Source: Mycolicibacterium sp. P9-64 (lineage in GTDB: Bacteria; Actinomycetota; Actinomycetes; Mycobacteriales; Mycobacteriaceae). Taken from it: a stretch of 64,000 bases of DNA. Position numbers and translations under genes: made by a program. The DNA lies in NCBI RefSeq assembly GCF_008329605.1, contig NZ_NPKO01000002.1, forward strand, positions 62,001-126,000. The letters are read 5' to 3'. Below, piece after piece: positions 35,682 to 44,044 of this stretch; position 1 is the stretch's first letter; each line of letters starts with the position of its first letter. The notes under the pieces were generated by a model, which was not told the DNA's origin, made no database searches, and was given only the letters and a program-made list of their open reading frames with translations.

Positions 35682-36236
35682 ATGCACTCCTACCTCGCGC
35701 CTGCCCACCGCCTGACGCTTGCCGCGGCGGCGTGCCTGGCTCTGCTTGCGGTCACGGTGCCGTCTGCGACTGCCGAACCCACCACCGACAGCTACGGCTA
35801 CGTGGACTCCACGGCGCGGTGCTCGTCGCCGAATACGGCGGCGGCCTTTGGCAGCACCGACAGTTCGCGGGTGGCGATCTGTGTGAGCCCGAGTGGCACG
35901 TACGAATATCGCGGCGTGCGCGTACGTGACGGCGCCAAGCTGGTCATCTCCGCCACGCGTTCCAGCGACGGCAAGTTCGTCGCTGAGAACGACGGGATCA
36001 CCTACACGGTGTCCCCGAGCTCGCTGGTCGTCAGCCAAGGTTCCGAGGTGATTCGCACGGAGCCGATGGTGGACTATCACGGGCCGGAAACACCAACCAC
36101 GCCAACGACTTCGACGACATCGACATCGCCGACGACGAGCACGTCGACCGCTACGTCGACCTCGACGACACCGACGTCGACGACACCACTACCGCCACCG
36201 CTGCCCGCCGAACGGGGCGGCGCCGCCCCGCGCTAG
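35682..36236 (+). CDS. secreted protein with Thr/Ser-rich tail
   Basis: From ATG 35682 (GTGGAAG just upstream) the protein has 184 residues: signal peptide (HRLTLAAAACLALLAVTVPS, cleavage near ATA-EP), a central domain of about 90 residues with the pattern LVISATRSSDGKFVAENDGI and a conserved-looking TYTVSPSSLVV, then a tail of Thr/Ser/Pro repeats. A longer start at 35637 is possible. The tail suggests a cell-wall-spanning or glycosylated linker. Function unknown. Confidence 0.65.
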   Translation: MHSYLAPAHRLTLAAAACLALLAVTVPSATAEPTTDSYGYVDSTARCSSPNTAAAFGSTDSSRVAICVSPSGTYEYRGVRVRDGAKLVISATRSSDGKFVAENDGITYTVSPSSLVVSQGSEVIRTEPMVDYHGPETPTTPTTSTTSTSPTTSTSTATSTSTTPTSTTPLPPPLPAERGGAAPR

Positions 36237-36246
36237 CTCGCAGCGC

Positions 36247-36531
36247 TCAGAACGGAATCAGCGGCACCACGACGCTGCGCAGGATGATGACCCCCACGAA
36301 CACGGCGGTGAACGCAAGATCGATCGAGACCGAGCCGAACCGCGCTGGTTTCAGTACCTTCCGGACCGGACCGATCACGGGCTCGGTGATGGCGTAGACG
36401 ACGCGGCGCGCTTGGTAGAGGGCACTGCCACCGCTCGACGGCGATAGCACGCCCACCCAGTCGACAACCAAGCGGGCAATCAGCACCAGTTCGAATAGCA
36501 GGAGAACGACTCCAAGCAAGGCTGCGACCAT
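36247..36531 (-). CDS. YggT family membrane protein
   Basis: The 94-residue protein has two hydrophobic segments (AALLGVVLLLFELVLIARLV and the C-terminal IDLAFTAVFVGVIILRSVVV) and the family motif AITEPVIGPVRKVLKP between them. The AGGAG ribosome site is well placed. YggT proteins of actinobacteria usually lie in the division gene cluster; this copy does not. It is 10 bp from the convergent secreted protein gene. Confidence 0.85.
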   Translation of the reverse strand: MVAALLGVVLLLFELVLIARLVVDWVGVLSPSSGGSALYQARRVVYAITEPVIGPVRKVLKPARFGSVSIDLAFTAVFVGVIILRSVVVPLIPF

Positions 36532-36589
36532 CGCACGCTCCTTCCAGCTACTCCAGTGTCCGCCGCCCAGCTGAGAAGAGGCTTAACAC

Positions 36590-37519
36590 TTAACCCTTCA
36601 TGAGTTCGCTGACGTGGGCGCTGACCGAATCGGAAAGGCCCTCCAGGTCGTAACCGCCTTCGAGGACGGCGACGAGGCGGCCGTCACAGTGTGTCTCCGC
36701 GGAGTCCATCAGTGCACGCGTCACCCAGGCGAAGTCGTCCGCCGTCATGTTCAACGAGCCGAGCGGGTCACGTTCGTGCGCATCGAAGCCCGCCGACACG
36801 ATGATGAGCTCCGGCCTGAACACGTTGAGCGCAGGCAGGATTCGTTCGTCGAATGCTTCGCGCAGTTCGCCACCGCCGTCGCCGGCGGCCAGGGGTGAGT
36901 TGAAGATGTTGCCGACACCCGTTTCGTCGGCTTCACCGGTGCCGGGAAACAGGGGCATCTGGTGGGTCGAGGCGTAGAGCACGCTCGGATCGGAGTAGAA
37001 GATCTCCTGCGTGCCGTTGCCGTGATGGACGTCGAAGTCGACGATCGCGACGCGTGACAGCCCGTACTTCTTCTGCGCGTGACGTGCGCCGATGCTGATG
37101 TTGTTGAAGAGACAGAAGCCCATCGCCCGTTCGGTTTCGGCATGGTGGCCCGGTGGCCGGCACGCGACGAAGGCGTTCTGCACCTCGCCGGTGAGGACCT
37201 TGTCGACGGCCTGGACGGTGGCACCGACGCCTCGCAGCACGACCTCCCACGTCGAGGGCTCCATCATGGTGTCGCCGCCGTCGAGATAGACGTAGCCCTG
37301 ATCCGGGCGGGCCGCTTCGAGGTCGTCGACGTACCGGTTGGAGTGGACGTATCGCGTCGTCTCGAGATCGGCGATCTCGGCCATCTCGCGCACGAGTGGG
37401 TCGAACTGCGGCTGGTCGAGCACTGCCGCCACCGCGCGATAGCGGTCGGGCCGCTCGGGATGGCCTGCGGAGGTCTGGTGATTGGCGAAGATCGGATGGT
37501 GCAGGAGCAGGGTGGCCAA
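36590..37519 (-). CDS. histone deacetylase superfamily hydrolase
   Basis: The 309-residue protein starts at TTG 37519. It has the AcuC/acetylpolyamine-amidohydrolase pattern: SAGHPERPDRY, catalytic histidines in RPPGHHAE, zinc ligands in DFDVHHGNGTQ and the late SAGFDAHERDPLG, and EGGYDLEGL at the end. Such bacterial enzymes remove acetyl groups from small amines or proteins using zinc. The gene stands alone; the zinc transporter operon lies divergently next to it. Confidence 0.85.
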   Translation of the reverse strand: MATLLLHHPIFANHQTSAGHPERPDRYRAVAAVLDQPQFDPLVREMAEIADLETTRYVHSNRYVDDLEAARPDQGYVYLDGGDTMMEPSTWEVVLRGVGATVQAVDKVLTGEVQNAFVACRPPGHHAETERAMGFCLFNNISIGARHAQKKYGLSRVAIVDFDVHHGNGTQEIFYSDPSVLYASTHQMPLFPGTGEADETGVGNIFNSPLAAGDGGGELREAFDERILPALNVFRPELIIVSAGFDAHERDPLGSLNMTADDFAWVTRALMDSAETHCDGRLVAVLEGGYDLEGLSDSVSAHVSELMKG

Positions 37520-37725
37520 CGTCTTCAGCCCTCTCGGCTTGTTCCGGATACTGTATGCAACCTCACGCTAGCCGATGGAGGGGCTCCGATTCCAGTGCCG
37601 TCCCGCACTCGCGATTTCTGCACCAAGGCTGTCGACCGTTGCGCGAGCACGACCCTGGTGCAGATCTCGCGAGGTCAGGCGTGACGGCCTGGCGCCGGCG
37701 GGCCCCGCTCGCGCCAAGAAGTTGG

Positions 37726-37740
37726 TAACGGTTATCGTTA
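37726..37740. promoter_or_regulatory. candidate Zur/FurB operator
   Basis: TAACGGTTATCGTTA is an inverted repeat (TAACG/CGTTA) ending 4 bp before the znuA start codon. The sequence and the zinc-transport context suggest a Zur (FurB) site. Its closeness to the ATG implies a leaderless or very short leader transcript. Confidence 0.55.
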
Positions 37741-37744
37741 TCGT

Positions 37745-38701
37745 ATGACCTCGCCCCGCCGCCGCATTTTCGCCGCCGCCGTGTTCGCGCTTGCAGTTCC
37801 CGTTGGATTGGTCGCATGCTCATCGAGTGACAGCGGAACCACCTCCGGCGCGTCGTCGACCACGGCCGCCGCGTCGGGCGGAGCGTGCCCGACCACACCG
37901 GTCAACGTCGTCGTCAGCGTCGACCAGTGGGGCGACATCGCCTCTGCACTCGGCGGCGAGTGCGCCAAGGTGACCACGGTTCTGGCCAGTTCATCGGTCG
38001 ACCCGCACGACTTCGAGCCGTCGCCCGCCGACGCTGCGACCTTCGCGAACGCCCAGCTGATCGTCGTCAACGGCGTGGACTACGACCCGTGGGCGTCGAA
38101 GTTTGCCGCGACTTCGGCGCCGAACGCACCGGTCGTCGACGCGGGCGTCGTCACCAAGACGGCCGCGGGCTCCAACCCGCACCTCTGGTACAGCCCGCCG
38201 GCGGTCAACGCCGTCGCCGACGCCATCACCGCCGAACTCGACAAGCTGGCACCCGACGCCAAGAGCTACTTCGCCGATCAGCGCACGGCATTCACGACGA
38301 GCCAGGCGCCCTACGACAAGGCGATCAGCGCGATCAAGGCCGGTGCGTCGGGCAAGACCTACGCTGCCACCGAAACCGTCTTCGACTACATGGCCGCGGC
38401 AGTCGGGCTCGTCGACAAGACGCCGCCCGGCTACCAGAACGCGTCGGCCAACGAGACGGATCCGTCGCCGGGCGATCTGGACGCCTTCCGCCGCGCCCTC
38501 GCCGATCACCAAGTCAACGTGCTGATCTACAACACGCAGACCGAGGGCTCGGTGCCGCAGCAGATCCGTTCGGCCGCCGAGGCTGCCGGAGTGCCCGTGG
38601 TCGACGTGACCGAGACCGTGCCGCCGGGAACGACGTCGTTCGAGACGTGGCAGGTCGCTCAACTCAACGCATTGGCAAAGGCACTGGGTGTCACAGTCTG
38701 A
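37745..38701 (+). CDS. znuA: zinc ABC transporter substrate-binding lipoprotein
   Basis: The 318-residue protein has a lipoprotein signal with lipobox LVAC (Cys near residue 25) and a cluster A-I metal-binding fold. Metal-ligand histidines are visible in SSVDPHDFEPSP and GSNPHLWYSP. The His-rich loop of enterobacterial ZnuA is absent, so manganese is not excluded. It leads a three-gene transport operon and is preceded by a Zur-like palindrome. Confidence 0.85.
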   Translation: MTSPRRRIFAAAVFALAVPVGLVACSSSDSGTTSGASSTTAAASGGACPTTPVNVVVSVDQWGDIASALGGECAKVTTVLASSSVDPHDFEPSPADAATFANAQLIVVNGVDYDPWASKFAATSAPNAPVVDAGVVTKTAAGSNPHLWYSPPAVNAVADAITAELDKLAPDAKSYFADQRTAFTTSQAPYDKAISAIKAGASGKTYAATETVFDYMAAAVGLVDKTPPGYQNASANETDPSPGDLDAFRRALADHQVNVLIYNTQTEGSVPQQIRSAAEAAGVPVVDVTETVPPGTTSFETWQVAQLNALAKALGVTV

Positions 38702-39470
38702 CAATTCGGAACCTGCGCTCGCGCTCGACGACGTCAGCGTGGTGCGCGGCGGGAAGCTGATCTGGTCCGAGGGGACCTTTGAGGTGCCCGCAGGCGGCAT
38801 CGTCGCGATCATTGGCTCGAACGGATCTGGCAAGACCAGCCTGCTGCAGGTGATCCTCGGATTGCTGCCCGCGGCCTCTGGCACCGTCCGGGTGCTCGGG
38901 AAGCCGCCAGGTGAGAGCAACGCCGCCATCGGCTACGTGCCGCAGAACTATGCGGCGGCCTCGGGTGAAGCCATCCGGGTGTGCGACGCAATCCTGCTGG
39001 GCCTCAACGGAACCCGGTGGGCGTTCGGCCGCACCAGCCGCGACGACCGGCGCAGGGTGGCCGAGGTCCTCGACGCCGTGGGCGCCAGTGGGTTCGCCAA
39101 GCGGCGGCTCTCGGAGCTGTCCGGTGGGCAGCGTCAACGCGTCGCGATCGCCGAGGCCCTCGTTGCGCGCCCGAAGATGCTCATCCTCGACGAACCGTTG
39201 GCATCGCTGGATCTGCGCAATCAACGCGAGATCGTCCAGCTGCTCGATCGGCTGCACGAGGATTTGGGCGTGACCATCCTGGTCGTCGCCCACGACCTGA
39301 ACCCGCTACTCGGTGTCTTGAGCAGTGCGATCTATCTGCTGGACGGCCACGCACACTTCGACGTCCTGGACGACGTGGTGGACGAGGGACTACTCAGCCA
39401 TCTGTACGGCACGGAGATTCAGGTGATCCGCACACCGCAGGGCGGGCTCTACATGCGGAGCTCGGGATGA
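38688..39470 (+). CDS. znuC: zinc ABC transporter ATPase
   Basis: The 260-residue ATPase shows Walker A GSNGSGKTS, signature LSGGQRQRV, Walker B MLILDEPLASLD and H-loop VVAHDLNPLL. It starts at GTG 38688, 14 bp within the znuA end, and its stop overlaps znuB (ATGA). The form fits metal-type ABC ATPases. Confidence 0.88.
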   Translation: MSQSDNSEPALALDDVSVVRGGKLIWSEGTFEVPAGGIVAIIGSNGSGKTSLLQVILGLLPAASGTVRVLGKPPGESNAAIGYVPQNYAAASGEAIRVCDAILLGLNGTRWAFGRTSRDDRRRVAEVLDAVGASGFAKRRLSELSGGQRQRVAIAEALVARPKMLILDEPLASLDLRNQREIVQLLDRLHEDLGVTILVVAHDLNPLLGVLSSAIYLLDGHAHFDVLDDVVDEGLLSHLYGTEIQVIRTPQGGLYMRSSG

Positions 39471-40369
39471 CGACGCAGATCGTAGCCATGGGCTATCAAC
39501 ACAATTGGTGGCAGATCCTCACGTCGCCGTTCATGGGCAACGCGCTCATCGGCGGAACCATCGTCGCGCTGGCCGCCGGACTGATTGGCTACTTCGTCAT
39601 CGTCCGCAACACCGCGTTCGCCGCACATGCGTTGGCGCACATCGGGTTACCCGGCGCCACCGGCGCCGTGCTACTCGGAGTGCCCGTCGCCCTCGGGCTC
39701 GGGGTGTTCTGTGTCGGCGGAGCGCTCGTCATCGGCGTGCTCGGTACCCGTCGAGCCGACCGCGAAGTCGCGACGGGAACCATCCTGGCGCTGGCGACCG
39801 GTTTTGGACTGTTCTTCAACTCGCTGGCCACCAAGAGTTCGAGCACCATGACCAACGTCTTGTTCGGGAACCTGCTCGCAATTTCGCACGAGCAGCTGAT
39901 CACGTTCGCGGCGCTATTGCTGGTGCTGGCGGTCAGCATTGGCTTCATCTACCGGCCACTGCTGTACACCTCGGTCAACGTGGAAGTCGCTGAGGCCAAG
40001 GGTTTGCCGGTGCGCCTGCTGTCGATGATCTTCATGGCGCTTCTCGGTCTTGCCGTCACGATGGCGGTCCAGGCGGTAGGCACTCTGCTGCTCTTCGCGC
40101 TCGTCGTCACCCCGGCGGCCACCGCGATCATGCTGACACCGAAGCCGCCCGCGGCGATGCTGGTCTCCACCGTGATCAGCCTGGTGTCGGTATGGCTTGG
40201 CGTTGGTCTGTCGGCGATGTTCAACCTGCCGCCGAGCTTCCTCATCATCACGATCGCCTGCACGGTGTGGCTCGTCGTCTGGGTGGTCGAGCGCCGGGTG
40301 CGTCCGGCAGCTAAGACAACCGGCGCATCGGATCGACCGAGCGCCGTTGGCGACCACGCCCACCACTAG
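39467..40369 (+). CDS. znuB: zinc ABC transporter permease
   Basis: The ATG at 39467 gives 300 residues with about eight membrane helices of the ABC-3 family: FVIVRNTAFAAHALAHIGLPG carries the conserved early H-A-L-A-H segment, and VTMAVQAVGTLLLFALVVTPA is the late conserved helix pair. The C-terminus ends in a histidine pair (GDHAHH). It completes the three-gene transporter. Confidence 0.88.
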   Translation: MTTQIVAMGYQHNWWQILTSPFMGNALIGGTIVALAAGLIGYFVIVRNTAFAAHALAHIGLPGATGAVLLGVPVALGLGVFCVGGALVIGVLGTRRADREVATGTILALATGFGLFFNSLATKSSSTMTNVLFGNLLAISHEQLITFAALLLVLAVSIGFIYRPLLYTSVNVEVAEAKGLPVRLLSMIFMALLGLAVTMAVQAVGTLLLFALVVTPAATAIMLTPKPPAAMLVSTVISLVSVWLGVGLSAMFNLPPSFLIITIACTVWLVVWVVERRVRPAAKTTGASDRPSAVGDHAHH

Positions 40370-40398
40370 TGTCGTGAGCCGTTGATTCGCCTGCAGCT

Positions 40399-41646
40399 TT
40401 AGTTGGTCGAGGGTGGTGGTTGTGGTTGGAAGGGTTGGTACCACCACCAGTCGGCGCGTTCCCCGGTCGGTCCGGAACACGGTTTGACCTTCGGTGGGGG
40501 TGTGGTCGGGGGTCGGGCCAGCGATCCCGGCTGCAGTGGTCTGTTGTCGGCGTCGGTGACGACGAGGTGGTGGGCAGTTCCGGAGATGGTGATGACACCG
40601 CGATGGTGAGCCCGGTGGTGATGCGCGCAGACCAAAACCAGGTTGTCGAGTTCGGTGGGTCCGCCGTCCTCCCAATGCCATATGTGGTGGGCGTGTAGTC
40701 CTCGGGTGGCGCCGCAGCCGGGCACCACGCAACTACGGTCGCGGTGCTCCAGAACGCGGCGCAACCGGCGCCCGACGGTGCGGGTGGCCCGTCCGGCACC
40801 GATGACCCGCCCGTCGCGTTCGAACCACACTTCACACGTCGCATCGCAGGTCAGGTAGCGCCGGTCATCGTCGGAGAGCAGTGGACCCAGATGCAGGGCG
40901 GCGATGCGGCTTTCGAGGTCGACGTGTACCACGACGGTGGTGTGCTGGGCGTGTGGACGGCGGGCCACTTCACTGTCCCAGCCGGCCACGACCAGGCTCA
41001 TGAACGCATCGTTGGTGTTCGGCATCGGCGGTGCCTGTTCGGAGGGGCTGTCGGTGTGGTCGTGTTTCCACGCGGTGATCAGGGCGTCGCGGTGGGAGTC
41101 GAGGGCGGCGTCGACGATGGCGGCCTCGTCGTGGGGCAGGGTGATCGTGTAGGTGGTGGACTGCTCATCGGCGGTCTTGCTGATCGACCGCGGCGGCGGT
41201 TGCGGTTGCGGTTCGGGGTCGGGTTTCGGTTCCAGTTTGATCGCCTTGCACAGCTGGCTGACCGTCGCGACCGCGGCCATCTGCGCGTAGAACGCATCGG
41301 AGCCGTCGGCTGCCTTCTCGGCGATGACGCCGACCTGATCGAGGGACAACCGGCCCTCCCGCATCCCCGCCGCACACTTGGGGAATTCCGGCAGTCGATG
41401 GGCGATGGCGGCGATCGTCTTGGCGTTGCGCGGTGAGGCCCCGGTCATCCAGGCCACCAGCGACGGAATCGACCGCGCGCCGGTCATGCCCCCTAGTCCG
41501 TCGCGGTCAATCTCGGCGACGATGTCCACGATCTGACCGTCGATCGCGTTGCGCTGCCCGGTCAATTCCGCCACCTTCTCCAACAACTCATCCATGCGCT
41601 CAGTCGGGCTCGGCCCGGGAGCGAAAGAGGTTGCCGGCGAAGACAT
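40399..41646 (-). CDS. DUF222/HNH endonuclease (13E12 repeat family)
   Basis: The 415-residue protein has an N-terminal DUF222 domain (SLDQVGVIAEKA, AIVDAALDSHRD) and a C-terminal HNH nuclease motif: CVVPGCGATRGLHAHHIWHWEDGGPTE and NLVLVCAHHHRAHH. Mycobacterial genomes carry many such genes, often near rearranged regions. Whether they cut DNA in vivo is unsettled. It lies at the edge of the broken-gene cluster at 41.7-43.5 kb. Confidence 0.9.
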   Translation of the reverse strand: MSSPATSFAPGPSPTERMDELLEKVAELTGQRNAIDGQIVDIVAEIDRDGLGGMTGARSIPSLVAWMTGASPRNAKTIAAIAHRLPEFPKCAAGMREGRLSLDQVGVIAEKAADGSDAFYAQMAAVATVSQLCKAIKLEPKPDPEPQPQPPPRSISKTADEQSTTYTITLPHDEAAIVDAALDSHRDALITAWKHDHTDSPSEQAPPMPNTNDAFMSLVVAGWDSEVARRPHAQHTTVVVHVDLESRIAALHLGPLLSDDDRRYLTCDATCEVWFERDGRVIGAGRATRTVGRRLRRVLEHRDRSCVVPGCGATRGLHAHHIWHWEDGGPTELDNLVLVCAHHHRAHHRGVITISGTAHHLVVTDADNRPLQPGSLARPPTTPPPKVKPCSGPTGERADWWWYQPFQPQPPPSTN

Positions 41647-41697
41647 AACACCATCAAACCAGACGGGTCTGACAAACCAGGCCGTCCGCTAGAGGGA

Positions 41698-42204
41698 CTA
41701 CGCCACCCCGGCCTCGTGGCTCAGATAGGCGGTGATGCCCCGCGCTGCGGCAGCGGCGTACGCAGCGCGCCCACCCGCGCTCTCCATCTGAGCGGATCCG
41801 TTGGCGTACTTCATGTTTCCCGTCTCAACAAGGATGGACGGATACCGCGCCAGGTTGGGTCCGGTCAGATCCGAGCGACCGTACAGGCCATTCGATCCGA
41901 TGTACGTCGACGGCGTGACGCCTGCGGCGACCAGTTGATCGCGCATCATGGTCGCGAACTGTACTGCGGGCCCGGACTGAGCGTCGTCGTTGCCGCGGGA
42001 CATCGCGGACCGCACCCCGAGCTGATCGAGAGCCTGCCGAATCTGAAGCACCACATCCCAATTGAAGGTGTGCTCGGGGAAACCGCCGCCCGTGGTGGTG
42101 CCACTTGTCTGGCAGTCCTTGGTGCCACCCTGGCCAGTGGGAACCTGACGATTGATCGAGGCGTCATTGGCGCCGCTGTGGCCGGGATCGAGGAAGACGA
42201 TCAT
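41698..42204 (-). pseudogene. truncated Ami1-like N-acetylmuramoyl-L-alanine amidase
   Basis: The fragment MIVFLDPGHSGANDASINRQ continues to AMSRGNDD and then jumps directly to AQSGPAVQFATMMRDQL. Compared with mycobacterial Ami1 (Rv3717), about 45 residues are missing, including the third zinc-ligand histidine in the SIHADG region. The signal peptide is also gone: upstream of about 42205 the sequence belongs to an SDR fragment. It is therefore probably inactive, although the frame is still open to the stop at 41698. Confidence 0.75.
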
Positions 42205-42375
42205 CGTCAAGCCGACGGACACCGAGAACGACGGCTGCGCCGGCAGCGGCCAGCGCGCGTGCAGTCTCCACCCCGATGCCGGAGGTGGCGCCGGTGATGA
42301 TGGCGCGCTGCCCGGTCAGGTCAACATCGGCAAGGACGTCGGCAGCGGTGGAACTGAACCCCGAATGGACTTCTT
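42205..42375 (-). pseudogene. SDR N-terminal fragment
   Basis: The minus strand encodes FSSTAADVLADVDLTGQRAI followed by ITGATSGIGVETARALAAAG, a clear SDR cofactor-binding start, and then breaks into the amidase fragment near 42205. A GAAGGAG ribosome site lies upstream, right after the cysteine hydrolase stop, but no ATG or GTG is found at the expected place. It was probably the second gene of an operon with that hydrolase. Confidence 0.75.
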
Positions 42376-42389
42376 TCTCCTTCCGTCGG

Positions 42390-43046
42390 CTAAACCGCGG
42401 CGTGCATTGCCTCGACGACATCTTCGGTCCAGACCACGCCATGGGCGAGATAGGCGTAGTTGACCAGAGCGGCCTGGTAGCCGTCACCCCACTCGGGGTG
42501 ACGCGGGCCTGCGACGGCGTCACGAATGACGTAAACCTCGAAGCCCTGTTCGAGGAGATCACGCAGATGCGACTCGACGCACATGTTCGCCAGCATCCCG
42601 CCCAGGAGAATCCTGCTGATCCGTCGTTTCCGTAACTGCAGAACCAGGTCGTTGGTTTGCGGGCCGAATACCTTGTGCGGGCTGACGACTACTGTGCCCG
42701 GGTCGTTGATATAGGGCTTGAACTCCTCAAGCCAATCGGCCCCCGACCCCCGAAGTCCGTCCAGGTTCAGCGGACCCCGCCGGTCGAAGGTCCCGGTGCG
42801 CAGTTCGTCGGATTCCAGTGCGCCGTTGAACAGCCACCCGTGATCAGTCGGATAGAAGTAGTGCGGAGAGATGAACATCCCGAACGACGCCGCCTTCGCG
42901 GCTTCGAAGATGGCGAGCATGTGCGCGACCGTGTCGTTCTCGGTGACGCTGGCGCCGGTCGCCGCCCAGTTGATCCCGGTGGGGCTCAGGACGTCGTTCT
43001 GCGGATCGATGAAGACCACGGCGGTGTCGCTTGGGTTCCAGAGCAT
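42390..43046 (-). CDS. isochorismatase-family cysteine hydrolase
   Basis: From the ATG at 43046 the protein has 218 residues. The catalytic triad is visible: Asp in AVVFIDPQND, Lys in VVSPHKVFG and Cys in LGGMLANMCVESHLRD. The family cleaves amides or vinyl ethers (nicotinamidase, N-carbamoyl amidases). A longer start at 43094 is possible. The SDR fragment that followed it is broken, so its pathway partner is lost here. Confidence 0.82.
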   Translation of the reverse strand: MLWNPSDTAVVFIDPQNDVLSPTGINWAATGASVTENDTVAHMLAIFEAAKAASFGMFISPHYFYPTDHGWLFNGALESDELRTGTFDRRGPLNLDGLRGSGADWLEEFKPYINDPGTVVVSPHKVFGPQTNDLVLQLRKRRISRILLGGMLANMCVESHLRDLLEQGFEVYVIRDAVAGPRHPEWGDGYQAALVNYAYLAHGVVWTEDVVEAMHAAV

Positions 43047-43156
43047 CGGAGTGCGTCTTTTCTGTTGGCGGGCGAGCGTCGGACGGTGCCTCATCGATGA
43101 TTCCGCATTTGGCAGCTGATGTCTTCGGGTTTCGACGCCAACAGCCAGCTGGTTGG

Positions 43157-43325
43157 CTAGGTGTTCGGTAGCGCAACCATTTTCCCTGTGGCCGAACCGT
43201 TTTCGACAGCCTCGTAGGAATCGGTCAGTGTGGCGGCTTGGGTCACGATGTGGCCGTGGTGTTCACGTGTCGCCGCGGGCACGCCGCGACGGTCAAATCC
43301 CGCCGACGTGCTGCACTGCTCTCAT
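43157..43325 (-). pseudogene. alcohol dehydrogenase (zinc/quinone reductase type) remnant
   Basis: A GGAGG site and MRAVQHVGG at 43325 mark the start of a medium-chain dehydrogenase. After a stop, the last part reads IVTQAATLTDSYEAVENGSA and TGKMVALPNT, the C-terminal text of the same family. Most of the gene (roughly 300 residues in the family) has been deleted, leaving only the two ends. Confidence 0.65.
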
Positions 43326-43420
43326 GACCGACCCTCCTATTCGAGGATGCATCCCCACTTATCCGAGCGTAGGGCTAAACGGGGATGTGTCCCAAATACT
43401 CCGGTCGGTCAACAAGCGAG

Positions 43421-43540
43421 GTGAAGGTGCGTGCCGATGCTGAACGCAACCGGTCTGCCGCGCTTGCGGCCGCCGAGGCGGTGTACGCCGAACAGGCTGA
43501 ACGAGATCGCCCGGCGAGTATTGACTTCAAGCATTGTTGA
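43421..43540 (+). pseudogene. TetR N-terminal fragment
   Basis: The open stretch KVRADAERNRSAALAAAEAV followed by YAEQ reads as the first helix of a TetR regulator, then ends after 39 codons. No HTH follows. The remaining bases 43326-43420 show no gene. Confidence 0.5.
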
Positions 43541-43551
43541 GGTTGCAGGCT
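43521..43551 (+). promoter_or_regulatory. MerR/SoxR-type promoter of the VOC gene
   Basis: A -35 TTGACT at 43521-43526 and a -10-like CAGGCT at 43546-43551 are separated by 19 bp, the long spacer typical of MerR-activated promoters. The spacer holds an inverted repeat (ACTTCAA/TTGAGGT) at 43524-43543. The start codon falls where transcription would begin, so the mRNA is probably leaderless. Confidence 0.6.
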
Positions 43552-43557
43552 GCTCGC

Positions 43558-43959
43558 ATGAACACGCAGACCCTCGCACAGGTCCGGGTAGCCCGCCCCA
43601 CCGATCAGCTCGCCGACATCGAGAAGTTCTACGCGACCGACCTTGGCCTACCCGTGCTCTACCGATTCGAGGACCACGCCGGCTACAACGGCGTCATGAT
43701 CGGCCTGCCCGGCACCGACTATCACCTCGAGTTCACCTCGCATGTCGACGGCAGCCCGTGCCCGGCCCCTACGACGGACAACCTGCTGGTCCTCTACTTC
43801 CACAACGACGCGCAAATGTACGACGTGGTCGAGCGTCTCGCGACGGCAGGCCACGAGCCCGTCGAAGCCGAGAACCCGTACTGGGCAGGCGTGGGCGCGT
43901 TGACCTTCGAGGATCCCGACGGTTGGCGGCTGGTGCTGGTGCCGACGCGCGTGTTCTGA
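43558..43959 (+). CDS. VOC/glyoxalase superfamily protein
   Basis: The ATG at 43558 gives 133 residues with two beta-alpha-beta-beta-beta halves: RPTDQLADIEKFYATDLGLP opens the fold, HLEFTSH is in the middle and LTFEDPDGWRLVLVP closes it. Such proteins are metal-dependent lyases, dioxygenases or antibiotic-binding proteins. The MerR-type promoter suggests induction by a stress or drug. Its last codons lie in a 51-bp sequence repeated at 57140-57190. Confidence 0.8.
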   Translation: MNTQTLAQVRVARPTDQLADIEKFYATDLGLPVLYRFEDHAGYNGVMIGLPGTDYHLEFTSHVDGSPCPAPTTDNLLVLYFHNDAQMYDVVERLATAGHEPVEAENPYWAGVGALTFEDPDGWRLVLVPTRVF

Positions 43960-43996
43960 GCGACCCAGTCAGCGAGCCAGGGTTCGTGCCAACCGG
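43946..43996. repeat. 51-bp direct repeat, left copy (island 2): VOC/zwf junction
   Basis: It matches 57140-57190 at 47 of 51 positions (differences at 43965, 43971, 43972 and 43980). The plus strand carries the VOC stop; the minus strand reads GWHEPWLAD, the C-terminal text of G6PD, with its stop changed to TGG. Confidence 0.88.
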
Positions 43997-44004
43997 CAGC
44001 GTGA

Positions 44005-44044
44005 CGACGGCCAACTGGATGCCAGCTCCCGGGCCGAGTTGGCC
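44005..44044 (-). pseudogene. hutI fragment next to the zwf 3' remnant
   Basis: The minus strand encodes [13 protein letters not shown], identical to 13 residues inside the hutI gene at about 59078-59116. At the DNA level about 34 of 40 bases match and the differences are mostly synonymous. It lies 8 bp from the zwf 3' remnant, whereas in the intact locus the two sequences are about 1.9 kb apart. The scar records a collapsed zwf-hutI copy. Confidence 0.7.
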
